Of a stretch of DNA of 64,000 nt, positions 37,301-49,400 are shown in pieces (the first letter of the stretch is position 1; each line of letters starts with the position of its first letter). Source of the stretch: Odontesthes bonariensis (Eukaryota > Chordata > Actinopteri > Atheriniformes > Atherinopsidae). The DNA lies in assembly GCF_027942865.1 (NCBI RefSeq), contig NC_134506.1:46685543-46749542 (forward strand), in the 5' to 3' direction. A program made the position numbers and the translations under genes. Under the pieces are notes generated by a model, which made no database searches, had not been told where the DNA came from, and saw nothing but the letters and a program-made list of their open reading frames with translations.

Positions 37301-37894
37301 GGACGTTTTGTTTGGTTTGACAGGGTGAAAATGGGTTTAGCTGCGATGTTTCACCCAGATGGAAAACATTCAACTGTAGATTCAACTCATTCATCTTTTC
37401 ATCGGACTCGTTGGTACCTTCTTCCATGAAACGTGTGAAACAAATCAAATTGCTTCACTCTGTCCCTAGTCTCTCCCAACCTATGTTTAACAAGAAAGAA
37501 GCATATTAACATTTTGCTTGTATGTTTGTTTTGTTTTTTTTTCCTTTGTGATTTTATTTTTTATATATATCACCTCTGTTCTGTTCTAATTATTAAAAAA
37601 AAGTAAAAGGATCAGACTGTGAAGGGATGTACCCTGTGATATTTGTATGATTGACACGTAACGATCCTAAATAAAGACCAAATTTAAGAAAAATAAAAAG
37701 TTCTCCTGCAGCGTTCTGGTCGCCGCGGGGCAGCAGGAACTCACCTTGACGTCCTCTCGGACCCACACGGCTCGGACCGTCTGCAGGTTCTTGTGGCGGC
37801 TGCTCAGCATCACACACATGGTGTCGTGGCCCTTCTTGATCTGGGACAGAGCCTCCTCGTCCGTCAGGGCGGCGGCTCGGTGGTTGGCTGGAGA
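29957..37894 (-). CDS. katnb1: katnb1 exons 15-19: con80 p60-binding domain
   Basis: Exon 15 reads [20 protein letters not shown] and [12 protein letters not shown]. Exon 16 reads [19 protein letters not shown], exon 17 [19 protein letters not shown], exon 18 [18 protein letters not shown] and [11 protein letters not shown], and exon 19 [17 protein letters not shown] and [14 protein letters not shown]. This is the helical con80 domain, which binds the N-terminus of the p60 ATPase. The stop TGA is at 29959..29957. Exons 18 and 19 are separated by an intron that is almost wholly a 34-bp minisatellite. Confidence 0.94.
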
Positions 37895-40434
37895 CTGAGC
37901 AGAAGAGTACGTTAAGCGACTAAATCACACGGCAGAGTCACATGGCGCCGAAGCGTGGGCACACACCGGCAGGAAGTCGGCCACGTTCAGCCCGATGGGC
38001 TCGTTCCTGGAGCTGAGAATGATTTTGGGCTGCTGTTTGGGTTTGGCCGGGCTGGCCTGGGCCGGAGGCTGACTGGAGGAGGGCGGGTCAGAGGGCACGG
38101 GAACCACAGCTGGGGGCGCCGGACGCTTCCCGGAGGAGACCACGGTAGGCTCCACCCTCTGGACAGGGGTGGAGGTGGCGAGCGGAGGAGGCTGCGCCTG
38201 GAGAGGAGAAAGGGAAGTTTTAAAATGTTTCAGATTGGGTGCCGAATAAACCTGGTCTGTAATCAGCAGGTAAACATCTGGTTCCTCACTCAGTGGGGTC
38301 ACATGGCCCTGAAAGGATCGGATTATTGGCTAAATTACAATCAGACTGAGTTATTAAGTGCATGTAGACACCTTAATCTGACTAAGAACTGGACCGGATC
38401 GGATTATTGGCTAAATTACAATCAGAGGGACGTAGCTTCATCTGGCTCTGCGTTCTCCATCTTTCTCCAACGCCTGAGTTTGTTGTTGTTGTTGGTGGTG
38501 AAGAGGTCAACAGGAAGTGGCTCTATTAGCAACAGCTGGAATGGGTACAGCGCCACCTATCATACCGGGGTATGACACGCTTTGTGCCTCTGATCCCATT
38601 CATTCACCGCCAAATATCCAAGGAGAATTACCCTCGCTCAGCTCAGTCTGATTGTAATTTAGCCAATAATCCGATCCTTTCAGAGCCATGTGACCCCACT
38701 GAGTGAGATTTATCTGTTAATCTGAAGAGTTTCAGTCAGGATTCAGAGTGCATCATAGCACAGAAACTGCACTGCTGAAAGTTACCAATGATCTCTTCTT
38801 AGCCTCTGATAGCGGACTTGTGTCTGTGCTTGTCCTGTTGGATCTCAGTGCTGCATTTGATACGGTCGATCACAGTATCTTATTACACAGACTTGAACAT
38901 GTTATTGGGATTAAAGGAACTGCATTAGGCTGGTTTAAGTCATATTTATCTGATAGATTTCAGTTTGTTCTTGTAAATGAAGAATCTTCCTCACGCACCA
39001 GAGTAAGTCATGGAGTTCCTCAGGGTTCTGTGCTTGGACCGATTCTCTTCACTTTATACATGCTTCCATTAAAGCTGCAGTCTGCAAGATTTGTTGTTGT
39101 CATACGTAAAGTCCTACTTTTTGGCATTTTAAGAGTTTACATGATCTATCAGAACGCTTGAAGTTGAAAACGGTGACCTCCGTAGTCGCAAAATGCAAGA
39201 ATGCTTATTTTTTAACCGAAAAATAAAAAGTTATTCAACTTCCTGTCCCGCCCCTTCAAAACACATGAGAACTCGTGCACGTCTACGTGCACTCCAGATG
39301 CGCGTACACGACTCCTCATTCATCAACTCACCTGTCATTTGCGATCATGGAAGACACAGTAAGTAGACCAGCCCGTAATGAAGTTCAATAGTCCAGATAA
39401 ATAAGCGTGGGGACGAGCCTACCTTGTATCGCGCGTGCACAATCGGTGATTGACAGGCAGCAGAGCCCAGCTCGCAACCTGATTGGTTACCTTTTACCGG
39501 TCCGGTCTGCAATTTTGTAAACAAACCTGCTGGCTTTGGAGGGACCTAGCGGGACATATAGGGGACCTAGAGAACTCATTTTTTTTTGTATTGGGGTATT
39601 TAATGTACTACTTTCAGAATCCCCGGACAGTTCCAGGCATTATGCTTGAAAAAGAGTTGCAGACTGCAGCTTTAAGGAACATTATCAGACAGCATGGCAT
39701 AAAGTTCCATTGCTATGCTGATGATACTCAGCTCTACTTATCTGATGAACCCAATAGGTTGGTCAGACTACAAGCATGTCTTAAAGACATAAAGACCTGG
39801 ATGACTCAGAACTTTTTGCTTTTTAACTCAAACTGAAGTCGTTATCTTTGGACCTGAGCGCTTCAGGGAGAAACTGTACGGTTATACGTAACATCTGTGC
39901 AGATGTTCTCCGTTGGAAATAAAGAACTTTCTCGCTGCGTTCACTGACCTGCTGCTTTTCAGGAAAAGGAACTATCATGTCCTTCAGCTGTCGGGCGATG
40001 GCCAGAACGCTCTCTGAGAGGAAGAGACAGAGAGTCAGCCGGCAGCTTTTATTTTGGCGAGTTAAACAAACAGGAAATTATGCAATAGAGAACGTTTCAG
40101 CTGGCGGATGAAGCTGTGGTGCCGATCCAGAAGAACCACGGCCAACAGTAATCTGATTACATGGTTTCAGGCGGACTCACCGTCCTCCGGAGGCGCAGGG
40201 AAAGGCTCGGACATCCTGGGAGGAGTGCGAGCTGCAGGAGAACAGAAACAGTTTCAGTTTCAGAGTCAACTGCTCATTTTGCACTAATAACATTTACATA
40301 AATATCATCAAAGTACAATATAATGTAAATTATCCATATACCCTATATTTGTTATAGGTTCAGTCTGCTCAGTTAAATTTATTTTTACCTTTATTGTTAA
40401 ATGTACAAATCTGTTTTTATTTAGTTTACTGATG

Positions 40435-40473
<39 letters not shown>

Positions 40474-43400
40474 TACCCTACTCTTCATACTGTAGATTTG
40501 TATATAGCAAATGTTTATTCTCTATTTTTATTCTATTTGCTTGTTTTTCCTTTAATTGTTTACATATCTTTTATACTGCACGCTGCTGCAACACAATAAT
40601 TTCCAAAATAGGGATGAATAAAGTACTTATCTATGTATCTATGTAAATGTCTGAATCTTAAACAGGTGTGGTGCCGCCGCTCCACCTACAGATGGCGTTC
40701 TTCGGCTGGAAGATCTCCTTGTAGTCCTCGGCGTTGTGGATCTCCGCTGACGACAGCTTCTCATCCGCCTCGTCCTCGCTGGGGCTCCGCCTCTCGCCTT
40801 CGGGGCTCCGCCTATCGGCGTCTGAGCACTGCTTCACCCTGATGACATCACGACACGTGACTGAGTGACACGGTTCTGAGGAAGCGTTTCTCTCAGAGCC
40901 CGCGGACCCGTACCTCTGCGAGCTGGTCGTGGGCCTCTCGTAGTTGCGGCGCAGAGCGGCTCCTTTGGGATCCTTCGGCTCCGTGAGCGGCTGATTGTCC
41001 TGGATGATTCCCCGGATCACCGAGCCGCCGCTGTTCTTCACCCGCTTCAGATCCACCACGTAGGACGAGACGCTGGACAGCTGGTGGGACACGCCGATCT
41101 GACGGACCAGAAGGGGGAGGAGTCAATCTAAGGCTTCTGCGCAGTGTTGAAGATGTGAACACGTCGGTGGGCCGTAAGACAAAAATATCACGTCGAGATT
41201 TCTAACGACCGATTTCTAACGACCGATTTCTAACGACCGATTTTTAACGACTTATTTTTACCAACTTATTGTTAAAGCGGCAGTCGGCAACTTTTTTTTA
41301 GTCATATTAGCTTGAACTGTCATGGGATTCTGGAAGTAGAATATTAAATAGGCTGTTTAGGAAAAATAACGAAACCTGTAGCTCCCTCTGAAGCCTGTAA
41401 TCATGCTTTCAAAAACCGAGCGCTCCCGGCTGTTTTTAACCAATCACGTTAGGGTGGAGGAATCCTACCTGTCAATCACAGCTTGTGCACACGCTGCTGA
41501 GCGTGAGTCTGCCCCAGCTTGTGTGCGCTCACACTGGTGTGAACTCACGTGCACAACCTCGTCCACGGGGGGGGGGGGGGGGCGATTCGGAGCTTGGTAG
41601 AGGTTGGGGGAGGGACCTGAAAGTTGGATCAGTTCGAATTTTCCGACTTTAGACTCGGAATTTTGAAAACCTGCCGACTGCAGCTTTAACGACTGATTTT
41701 TAACGACTGATTTGGCCAGTTTCAGTTCAAACAAACTGTTTCCTTAAAAGAAAAACAGGTCAGACTAGGGGTGGGCGATATGGAAAAAATGTTGTATCAC
41801 GATTTTTTTGCATAAAATCACGATTTCGATTTTTTTATCACGATCTTCCATCCAAAAAAAAAAAGAAAGACCAATTACAGTAGAGTTAAGTCGACATGCT
41901 GAACCACAGAAGAGCTAAGGAGTAAAAGAAAGAATTGGGCAATCAACACATTGTAATTCAACTGTAGGCCAATTCAAGATGAAAAATAATGATCTAATTA
42001 ATGACATCTGACACAGTGAGAGAAGCAACCGGAAATAGAAAAACAAACCACTGATGACGACTTGACTCCACCTGTTAGAAAGCCCATGTTGTTTGGTTAT
42101 TTTCAGTTAAATACATTAATTTATATTGTGTTTTACGGTGAGTTTTCATACGTCCAACGTTCGTGAACGCACCATAGACGTTCCGATGTTCCTGAATGTA
42201 CCGCACCTGTGCGTGAGACGATGTCGCTGTAAAGTTTCGTTTCTCCTCCCGATGCAGCAGTGAACAGCTTGTAATTTTCCCTTTGCTGTTTTCACCTAAC
42301 ATTAGCCTGTACACCCTGGGTTTATTGTGTGTAAATGCCAAATAAATCCACCACAAACTGGACATCTGTATCCGTGTCTTTTAACGGGGACACACACCAT
42401 ACACCAGCATTAAAAAAAAAAAATCATTGCGCTGATTGGCAAAGGCGATCTATACGGTTTCTCTAATTTGGTAGATCGCCTGCGATTCTCCACTCTTCCT
42501 CGCCAGTCACGATTTTATATCGTCAGATCGCGCACCCCTAGGTCAGAGCATTTAGGCCAAAGAACATATCTGAGCTGGCGGAGCGACCCACCAGCTGCTG
42601 GTTGCAGACGGTGAGGTCCGACACCTTCCCCCAGCCCACCGGCACCACGTCGAAGCAGCGGTCGGGCTCCCAGCCGAAGACCCGCAGAGAGTCTGTGGCT
42701 CCGTTGTACAGACAGGAGCCGTCCGGACTGAACAAGATGCACCTGAAACCACACAGAGAGACGTCAGGGGCCCGAGGTCAGGGGCCAGAGGCCCGAGGTC
42801 AGGGGCCAGAGATCAGGGGCCAGAGGCCCGAGGTCAGGGGCCAGAGATCAGGGGCCAGAGGCCCGAGGTCAGGGGCCAGAGGCCCGAGGTCAGGGGCCAG
42901 AGATCAGGGGCCAGAGGCCCGAGGTCAGGGGCCCGAGGTCAGGGGCCAGAGATCAGGGGCCAGAGGCCCGAGGTCAGGGGCCCGAGGTCAGGGGCCAGAG
43001 GCCCGAGGTCAGGGGCCCGAGGTCAGGGGCCAGAGGCCCGAGGTCAGAGGCCCGAGGTCAGGGGCCAGAGATCAGGGGCCAGAGATCAGGGGCCAGAGGC
43101 CCGAGGTCAGGGGCCAGAGGTCAGGGGCCAGAGGCCCGAGGTCAGGGGCCAGAGGTCAGGGGCCAGAGGCCCGAGGTCAGGGGCCAGAGGTCAGGGGCCA
43201 GAGGTCAGGGGCCAGAGGTCAGGGGCCCGAGGTCAGGGGCCAGAGGTCAGGGGCCAGAGGCCCGAGGTCAGGGGCCAGAGGTCAGGGGCCAGAGGCCCGA
43301 GGTCAGGGGCCAGAGGTCAGGGGCCAGAGGTCAGGGGCCCGAGGTCAGGGGCCAGAGGTCAGGGGCCAGAGGTCAGGGGCCAGAGATCAGGGGCCAGAGG

Positions 43401-46400
43401 CCCGAGGTCAGAGGCCCGAGGTCAGGGGCCAGAGATCAGGGGCCAGAGGCCCGAGGTCAGGGGCCAGAGGTCAGGGGCCAGAGGCCCGAGGTCAGGGGCC
43501 CGAGGTCAGGGGCCAGAGGTCAGGGGCCAGAGGTCAGGGGCCAGAGATCAGGGGCCAGAGGTCAGGGGCCAGAGGTCAGGGGCCAGAGGCCCGAGGTCAG
43601 GGGCCCGAGGTCAGGGGCCAGAGGTCAGGGGCCAGAGATCAGGGGCCAGAGGTCAGGGGCCAGAGGCCCGAGGTCAGGGGCCAGAGGCCCGAGGTCAGGG
43701 GCCAGAGGCCCGAGGTCAGGGGCCCGAGGTCAGGGGCCAGAGGCCCGAGGTCAGAGGCCCGAGGTCAGGGGCCCGAGGTCAGGGGCCAGAGATCAGGGGC
43801 CAGAGGTCAGGGGCCAGAGGTCAGGGGCCAGAGGCCCGAGGTCAGGGGCCAGAGATCAGGGGCCAGAGGTCAGGGGCCAGAGGTCAGGGGCCAGAGATCA
43901 GGGGCCAGAGGTCAGGGGCCAGAGGCCCGAGGTCAGGGGCCAGAGGTCAGGGGCCAGAGGTCAGGGGCCAGAGGTCAGGGGCCAGAGGTCAGGGGCCCGA
44001 GGTCAGGGGCCAGAGGTCAGGGGCCCGAGGTCAGGGGCCAGAGGTCAGGGGCCAGAGGTCAGGGGCCAGAGATCAGGGGCCAGAGATCAGGGGCCAGAGG
44101 TCAGGGGCCCGAGGTCAGGGGCCAGAGGTCAGGGGCCAGAGATCAGGGGCCAGAGGTCAGGGGCCAGAGGTCAGGGGCCAGAGATCAGGGGCCAGAGGCC
44201 CGAGGTCAGGGGCCAGAGATCAGGGGCCAGAGGCCCGAGGTCAGGGGCCAGAGATCAGGGGCCAGAGGCCCGAGGTCAGGGGCCAGAGGTCAGGGGCCAG
44301 AGGCCCGAGGTCAGGGGCCAGAGGCCCGAGGTCAGGGGCCAGAGATCAGGGGCCAGAGGCCCGAGGTCAGGGGCCAGAGATCAGGGGCCAGAGATCAGGG
44401 GCCAGAGGCCCGAGGTCAGGGGCCAGAGATCAGGGGCCAGAGGCCCGAGGTCAGGGGCCAGAGGTCAGGGGCCAGAGGCCCGAGGTCAGGGGCCAGAGAT
44501 CAGGGGCCAGAGATCAGGGGCCAGAGGCCCGAGGTCAGGGGCCAGAGGTCAGGGGCCAGAGATCAGGGGCCAGAGGCCCGAGGTCAGGGGCCAGAGGTCA
44601 GGGGCCAGAGGCCCGAGGTCAGGGGCCAGAGATCAGGGGCCAGAGGCCCGAGGTCAGGGGCCAGAGATCAGGGGCCAGAGATTAGGGGCCAGAGGCCCGA
44701 GGTCAGGGGCCAGAGATCAGGGGCCAGAGATCAGGGGCCAGAGGTCAGGGGCCAGAGGCCCGAGGTCAGGGGCCAGAGGTCAGGGGCCAGAGGCCCGAGG
44801 TCAGGGGCCAGAGATCAGGGGCCAGAGGCCCGAGGTCAGGGGCCAGAGATCAGGGGCCAGAGATCAGGGGCCAGAGATCAGGGGCCAGAGGCCCGAGGTC
44901 AGGGGCCAGAGATCAGGGGCCAGAGGCCCGAGGTCAGGGGCCAGAGATCAGGGGCCAGAGATCAGGGGCCAGAGGCCCGAAGTCAGGGGCCAGAGGTCAG
45001 GGGCCAGAGATCAGGGGCCAGAGGTCAGGGGCCAGAGATCAGGGGCCAGAGATCAGGGGCCAGAGGCCCGAGGTCAGGGGCCAGATATCAGGGGCCAGAG
45101 GCCCGAGGTCAGGGGCCAGAGGCCCGAGGTCAGGGGCCAGAGATCAGGGGCCAGAGGCCCGAGGTCAGGGGCCAGATATCAGGGGCCAGAGGCCCGAGGT
45201 CAGGGGCCAGAGATCAGGGGCCAGAGGTCAGGGGCCAGAGGTCAGGGGCCAGAGATCAGGGGCCAGAGATCAGGGGCCAGAGGTCAGGGGCCAGAGATCA
45301 GGGGCCAGAGATCAGGGGCCAGAGGCCCGAGGTCAGGGGCCAGAGGTCAGGGGCCAGAGATCAGGGGCCAGAGGTCAGGGGCCAGAGATCAGGGGCCAGA
45401 GATCAGGGGCCAGAGATCAGGGGCCAGAGGCCCGAGGTCAGGGGCCAGAGATCAGGGGCCAGAGGTCAGGGGCCAGAGGTCAGGGGCCAGAGATCAGGGG
45501 CCAGAGATCAGGGGCCAGAGGCCCGAGGTCAGGGGCCAGAGGTCAGGGGCCAGAGATCAGGGGCCAGAGATCAGGGGCCAGAGGCCCGAGGTCAGGGGCC
45601 AGAGGTCAGGGGCCAGAGATCAGGGGCCAGAGATCAGGGGCCAGAGGCCCGAGGTCAGGGGCCAGAGGTCAGGGGCCAGAGATCAGGGGCCAGAGATCAG
45701 GGGCCAGAGGTCAGGGGCCAGAGATCAGGGGCCAGAGATCAGGGGCCAGAGGCCCGAGGTCAGGGGCCAGAGGTCAGGGGCCCGAGGTCAGGGGCCAGAG
45801 ATCAGGGGCCAGAGGTCAGGGGCCAGAGGTCAGGGGCCAGAGGTCAGGGGCCAGAGGTCAGGGGCCCGAGGTCAGGGGCCAGAGGTCAGGGGCCCGAGGT
45901 CAGGGGCCAGAGGTCAGGGGCCAGAGGTCAGGGGCCAGAGATCAGGGGCCAGAGATCAGGGGCCAGAGGTCAGGGGCCCGAGGTCAGGGGCCAGAGGTCA
46001 GGGGCCAGAGATCAGGGGCCAGAGGTCAGGGGCCAGAGGTCAGGGGCCAGAGATCAGGGGCCAGAGGCCCGAGGTCAGGGGCCAGAGATCAGGGGCCAGA
46101 GGCCCGAGGTCAGGGGCCAGAGGCCCGAGGTCAGGGGCCAGAGATCAGGGGCCAGAGATCAGGGGCCAGAGGCCCGAGGTCAGGGGCCAGAGGTCAGGGG
46201 CCAGAGATCAGGGGCCAGAGGTCAGGGGCCAGAGATCAGGGGCCAGAGATCAGGGGCCAGAGGCCCGAGGTCAGGGGCCAGATATCAGGGGCCAGAGGCC
46301 CGAGGTCAGGGGCCAGAGGCCCGAGGTCAGGGGCCAGAGATCAGGGGCCAGAGGTCAGGGGCCAGAGGTCAGGGGCCAGAGATCAGGGGCCAGAGATCAG

Positions 46401-49400
46401 GGGCCAGAGATCAGGGGCCAGAGGCCCGAGGTCAGGGGCCAGAGGTCAGGGGCCAGAGATCAGGGGCCAGAGATCAGGGGCCAGAGGCCCGAGGTCAGGG
46501 GCCAGAGGTCAGGGGCCAGAGATCAGGGGCCAGAGATCAGGGGCCAGAGGTCAGGGGCCAGAGATCAGGGGCCAGAGATCAGGGGCCAGAGGCCCGAGGT
46601 CAGGGGCCAGAGGTCAGGGGCCCGAGGTCAGGGGCCAGAGATCAGGGGCCAGAGGTCAGGGGCCAGAGGTCAGGGGCCAGAGGTCAGGGGCCCGAGGTCA
46701 GGGGCCCGAGGTCAGGGGCCCGAGGTCAGGGGCCAGAGGTCAGGGGCCAGAGGTCAGGGGCCAGAGATCAGGGGCCAGAGATCAGGGGCCAGAGGTCAGG
46801 GGCCCGAGGTCAGGGGCCAGAGGTCAGGGGCCAGAGATCAGGGGCCAGAGGTCAGGGGCCAGAGGTCAGGGGCCAGAGATCAGGGGCCAGAGGTCCGAGA
46901 TCCGGGCTGTGTTCGAAACCGCATACTCATCGATCAGACAGTATGCAGAGCGTTTACCCACAATGCATTTCGCTCCTGCCCGAGCCGAAATCAGCCGGCC
47001 TGAAGCTGATTTCCCTTAAGCTCTAAACTCTGTAAACTTTAGCAACATTTGAAACATTTTCAGGAGAGAAAGTAGTCGTTTAGATCCCCAACGTGTTGAA
47101 AACCTGACAAAATACCGGCTATTTACCATTTTGTTCCCACGAATTCGGCGCTACTAAAGCTAGCCGCAGTGAGCAACGCACTTCCTGTTATTTTCACAAA
47201 ATAAAATACCCGTTGCCTTTTATCATAGGGAAAGCATTACCATACAATTGGTGCTTTTGTTTTGAAAACAGGAAGTGAACGTTGTAGCTAGCTTGAAACT
47301 GCCGTTTTGACAGGAAATGACGATCGGCGACGTCACGTTACGTTGCATCTTGGGTAGTTTGAGTATGAGTAGTAACCTCATGATGCATACCCAACATTTC
47401 AGAGAATCTAGTATGCATCCGGGAACTTCTGCTTACTCAAACTCGCATACTAACTCAGAAAGTTAGTGGGAGTAGTATGCGGTTTCGAACACAGCCAAGA
47501 GGCCAGAGGCCAGAGATTGGGCCCAGATTCCAGCAGCATCGTGTCCAACTCGCTGCGGTCAGAAAACTCACCTGACCGGAGACGCGTCTCCTTCCAACGA
47601 GCCGATCATGGTGAACTTCTCCAGGTCCCACAGCTTGATTCTCCTACAGGGAACACACACACTTACTGCTCTGGTTGTTAATCCTATTTAACTTTAAAGC
47701 ACCTTGTTGTTTTAAATGTATGTATTTTACCTTTGAAAAGAAGAGAAAAACATTTAAATCTTTATTTAAATGGATCAGCCGTCACAACTTCAAACAATAA
47801 ATAACATCAAATAAGAGGAAATGGTTGAAGTTACAAGAACCAACGGGACCCATTTCCGGGTTATTCCGTGTATTAGTGACACGTTTTATCTTTTCATTTA
47901 GCCTGAGTGAGGTGAGTGGAGTGTAATGAGGGGAAGGAGGAGGAAACAGACTGCAGCACATCTGTCTGCAGCTGCATTCAGGCACCTGTCGGAGCTGCCC
48001 GAGGCCAGCAGGTACTCGTTGGGGTGGAACTGGACGATGTTGACGGCCGCAGTGTGAGCTCTGAACTCTGTGATGGTCTTCCCCTGATTCAGGTCCCACA
48101 GCTGGTGGAGACAAGAGACGACAGCTGAGGACAACAAGCAGGACGAGACCGCAACATCTGCAACATCTGCAACATCTGCAGAGACCTCACAGCTGCTACA
48201 ACTTCAGAGAGAAAGATCCAGAACAATGCTGAGGAGACTGCCTGATGTGCCGCTCCTCTGACACAGTTTGCTGCTCTGAGTGCAGAGAAACATCAGAGTC
48301 GGGCTGGGCGATTTTCTCAGTTTAAATATTAAACCGCAATTTTATTTTCCTACGTTTTTTTAAATGGCTGAACCGAAAAATCGCGATTTAAAAGCATTTC
48401 TAGACTCCGCAGATTTGTTTGGCTTTAAGGGACTCCGTAGTAGCCTACGCTACCGGGGAATAAAAATGTCAACAAACAGAGATGAAGAAGAAAAATTTCT
48501 ACTTCAGTTGTATGGAAGTGGTTTTTACAAGCGGTCAGACACACAACAAACAAGTGGGAACACAACAAACTTATTCCAGCACCTCCGACAGAGACATGCG
48601 GTGGAATGGCAGGAGTGAGAAGCAAAATTATGGTCGCCTACGGAGAGCTCTCTCCATTTTACGGAGACCGCAAGGGTTGTGATTGGTCGGCTAACAACAT
48701 CATTTCCAGAATCACGTTTCCAGTTTAGCTCCTTCCTCTGAGAACAACAACGCCGCCATTTTTGAAAGAGTTTACTGTGTGCCGGTCAACATTTGGTCAG
48801 AATTAATCAATCAACGACCTTCACCATAGACGTCGCGAGATTGTGTCGTTTAACGTAGCGACGCCTGCTGATCGGGAGGTGAACTGCGACGGAGGACTTC
48901 GAAAGGACGGAGAGTCTCTCCGTGACTACGGAGAAGCATACTGATGCAGATGCTAGCTCAGGCCACAAAGTGCCTGCAAAAAAGCAGGTAACCTTGGCAG
49001 CAGCGTTTTCAGCAGCCATTCCTAATGACCAGAAAGGGCCCCGGTGGCAGGCGATCACAGATGTGGTGACATATTACATAGCAAAAGATATGGTCCCCAT
49101 CTATACGGTAGATAAAAACGGGTTCATTGACATGCTGCAAATGATGGACCCGAAGTACCAACTGTCCAGCCGCAAACATTTCGCCACAGTTGCCCAATTT
49201 ATATAACAAAACAAGAGCTACAGAAAATATGTATTTAAATTTTGCCTTGGTCTGGTTTGTTTAGAGAAAAAAAAAAAATCTAGATTTTATTTTTAGGCCA
49301 AATCGCCCAGTCCTACATCAGAGAAGACTTTCTGTTCTGAACAGGGAACAATTTGCTTCATTTTTTTGGGGGGGGGGGGTGGGGGTGTCAGTGCGTACCT

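Noticed and set aside
37955-38575. 206-aa plus-strand frame
   Set aside because: Antisense shadow of katnb1 exon 14 plus an inverted-repeat element.
42602-47026. 1474-aa plus-strand frame
   Set aside because: Stop-free reading of the 14-bp minisatellite, antisense to katnb1 exon 9 and intron 8.
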